DNA of 6,208 nt from contig CAMPJY010000141.1 of assembly GCA_946887025.1 (NCBI GenBank), positions 1 through 6,208 on the forward strand, given 5' to 3'. The position numbers and the translations under genes are program-made. Positions 5,361-6,208 of the stretch are shown piece after piece. Each line of letters starts with the position of its first letter. The stretch's first letter is position 1. A model generated the notes under the pieces. It saw only the letters and a list, made by a program, of their open reading frames with translations. It ran no database searches and was not told the origin of the DNA. Source of the DNA: an uncultured Salinimicrobium sp. GTDB taxonomy: Bacteria; Bacteroidota; Bacteroidia; Flavobacteriales; Flavobacteriaceae.

Positions 5361-5575
5361 TGAACAGGATCTTTAGCAATTGGACCTGGAGACGCGTCGC
5401 CTTTCTCGCTATTGGAGTTTGGGTAATGGTACAAAGTGCCGTGGACGGCCAGTGGATAGGCTTGGTTCTTGGCACCTGGCCGGCTGCAATGGGATTATTT
5501 GCAGTTGGTTGTGCATCTGGAAATTGCGGCACAGGAACCTGTGAGGTGAAACCTGATACAAATCATAAAAAATAA
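5357..5575 (+). CDS. Small two-helix membrane protein with Cys-rich tail, YgaP-tail-like
   Basis: A 72-residue protein with two hydrophobic helices, at about 14-29 (AFLAIGVWVMVQSAV) and 33-51 (WIGLVLGTWPAAMGLFAVG). It resembles the small two-helix membrane segment (DUF2892-type) found at the end of YgaP-like rhodaneses, though this is a resemblance by layout rather than a firm match. Right after the second helix comes GCASGNCGTGTCEV with three cysteines (52, 57, 62) at five-residue intervals, which could bind metal or sulfur at the membrane surface. Start and preceding stop overlap as ATGA, and a second ATG follows at once (5360), so the first residue is uncertain by one. It lies between the second rhodanese and OsmC and is probably co-translated with the former. 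Confidence 0.8.
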   Translation: MMNRIFSNWTWRRVAFLAIGVWVMVQSAVDGQWIGLVLGTWPAAMGLFAVGCASGNCGTGTCEVKPDTNHKK

Positions 5576-5612
5576 AAGAATCGCATAATACCTTTAAAAA
5601 AATAAAAAAAGT

Positions 5613-6062
5613 ATGGAAGCACATAAATATCATGTAAATCTTGAATGGAAAACTGACAGAAAAGGAGAAATTTCTTCCCCGATTCTTGATCAAAAAATTG
5701 AAGTGGCAACTCCACCGGAATTCCCTAAAGGAATGTCTGGAATCTGGTCACCCGAACATCTTTTCACAGCCGCAGTAAGCAGTTGTTTTATGACTACTTT
5801 TCTGGCAATCGCAGAAAATTCAAATTTAGAATTCGAAAGCCTTACCTGCCCTGCAGAGGGCGTTTTGGATAAGGAAGATGGAATATTCGCCATGACGGAG
5901 ATCCTTTTAAAGCCTGCAGTAACAATTCCAAATGAGGCTGACAGGGAAAAAGCTGAAAAGATTATGATCAAAGCAGAAAAAGCTTGCCTTATTTCCAATT
6001 CAATAACTTCTAAAGTTCATTTAGAATCCAAAGTGATTATTGCAGTTAACCAGCCTGCGTAA
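5613..6062 (+). CDS. OsmC-family peroxiredoxin-like protein
   Basis: A 149-residue OsmC/Ohr-fold protein, full length for the family. The first family cysteine, Cys58, lies in SPEHLFTAAVSSCFMTTFL (46-64), and the second, Cys125, in the helix KAEKACLISNSI. OsmC and Ohr use this Cys pair to reduce organic hydroperoxides, with Ohr working on lipid peroxides; some members also act on persulfides. The third cysteine, Cys79, is probably not part of the site. The N-terminal strand (EAHKYHVNLEWK) is as expected for this family. It is last in the operon, 37 bp after the small membrane gene, with an A-rich leader and no Shine-Dalgarno sequence. Expression from the same activator-type promoter suggests a link to sulfane-sulfur or thiol stress rather than general peroxide stress. 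I cannot tell OsmC from Ohr or a YhfA-like subgroup with confidence. Confidence 0.88.
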   Translation: MEAHKYHVNLEWKTDRKGEISSPILDQKIEVATPPEFPKGMSGIWSPEHLFTAAVSSCFMTTFLAIAENSNLEFESLTCPAEGVLDKEDGIFAMTEILLKPAVTIPNEADREKAEKIMIKAEKACLISNSITSKVHLESKVIIAVNQPA

Positions 6063-6088
6063 GCACAAAAAATCCACAGATTATAGAT

Positions 6089-6120
6089 CCCGGACCTCTA
6101 TTGAGACTCCGGGTTTTCCT
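6089..6120 (+). terminator. Terminator after the OsmC gene
   Basis: The arms CCCGGA (6089-6094) and TCCGGG (6108-6113) pair over 6 bp, CTC and GAG inside the loop may add a short inner stem, and TTTTCCTT follows. It lies 27 bp after the OsmC stop. The T-run is short and broken, so strength is moderate. It works for the rightward operon. Confidence 0.7.
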
Positions 6121-6208
6121 TCTGCAGTTCCTTAAATGTTTCATTCCCTGATATTAAAATATTTATAAAATGTAAGTTTTTAAATACAAGGTAAAAGTAA
6201 GCGGAGGC
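6098..6208 (-). CDS. Possible C-terminal end of a convergent gene (partial, uncertain)
   Basis: One minus-strand frame is open from the right window edge to a TAG at 6100-6098, giving 36 residues that end in ETFKELQKENPESQ. The charged end looks protein-like, but the length is short and the region is AT-rich, so chance openness is quite possible. If real, its stop lies inside the terminator hairpin of the OsmC operon. The other two minus frames contain stops near the edge. No family can be assigned. Apart from the terminator and this frame, I see nothing else in 6121-6208. Confidence 0.22.
   Translation of the reverse strand, partial: ASAYFYLVFKNLHFINILISGNETFKELQKENPESQ

Noticed and set aside
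5125..5376. 83-codon open frame overlapping the second rhodanese in another frame
   Set aside because: The rhodanese frame has full catalytic motifs and fits the operon overlaps; this frame does not.
1..6208. Mobile element or recent horizontal transfer of the locus
   Set aside because: No transposase, integrase, long terminal repeats or tRNA were seen, and the base use looks even along the window.

Overview
The window looks like chromosome from a member of the Bacteroidota, most likely a marine-type Flavobacteriaceae. The evidence is moderate GC with A-rich translation leaders, almost no Shine-Dalgarno sequences, promoter -7 elements of the Bacteroidota form TAnnTTTG, and flavobacterial-looking proteins. 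The genus cannot be fixed from sequence alone.

Layout. Positions 1-1732 are read leftward: a small membrane-anchored protein of unknown function (1376-1732), a DoxX-family membrane protein (847-1290), and two paralogous secreted DsrE-like proteins (428-844, and 1-415 running off the left edge). A 149-bp divergent promoter region (1733-1881) separates these from the rightward genes: an MFS transporter (1882-3123), a CstB-like persulfide dioxygenase-rhodanese fusion (3205-4548) closed by a strong terminator, and a tightly packed operon (4754-6062) of two single-domain rhodaneses, a small two-helix membrane protein with a Cys-rich tail, and an OsmC-family peroxidase-like protein, followed by a second terminator. 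A short open frame entering from the right edge on the minus strand may be the end of a convergent gene.

Function. The genes fit a reactive-sulfur-species (sulfide, persulfide, thiosulfate) handling and detoxification locus. The dioxygenase domain would oxidise persulfide to sulfite, rhodanese domains would move sulfane sulfur between sulfite/thiosulfate and thiols, and OsmC would deal with organic peroxides or persulfides. The DsrE, DoxX and small anchored proteins would act at or outside the membrane. The MFS protein may export a sulfur oxyanion, but that is a guess from context.

Main discovery. Four transcription units share a 14-bp palindromic operator of the form GTnACnnnnGTnAC. In each case it lies 21 or 22 bp upstream of a TAnnTTTG-type -7 element: 22, 22 and 22 bp for the three rightward units, 21 bp for the leftward one. 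The 5-4-5 half-site layout and a centre near -40 match the class II activator position of Crp/Fnr-family regulators, and no -33 element is seen. This suggests that one activator, not encoded in the window, switches on the whole locus, including the gene of unknown function, the MFS transporter and probably the DoxX/DsrE genes. No mobile elements, CRISPR arrays or RNA genes were seen.
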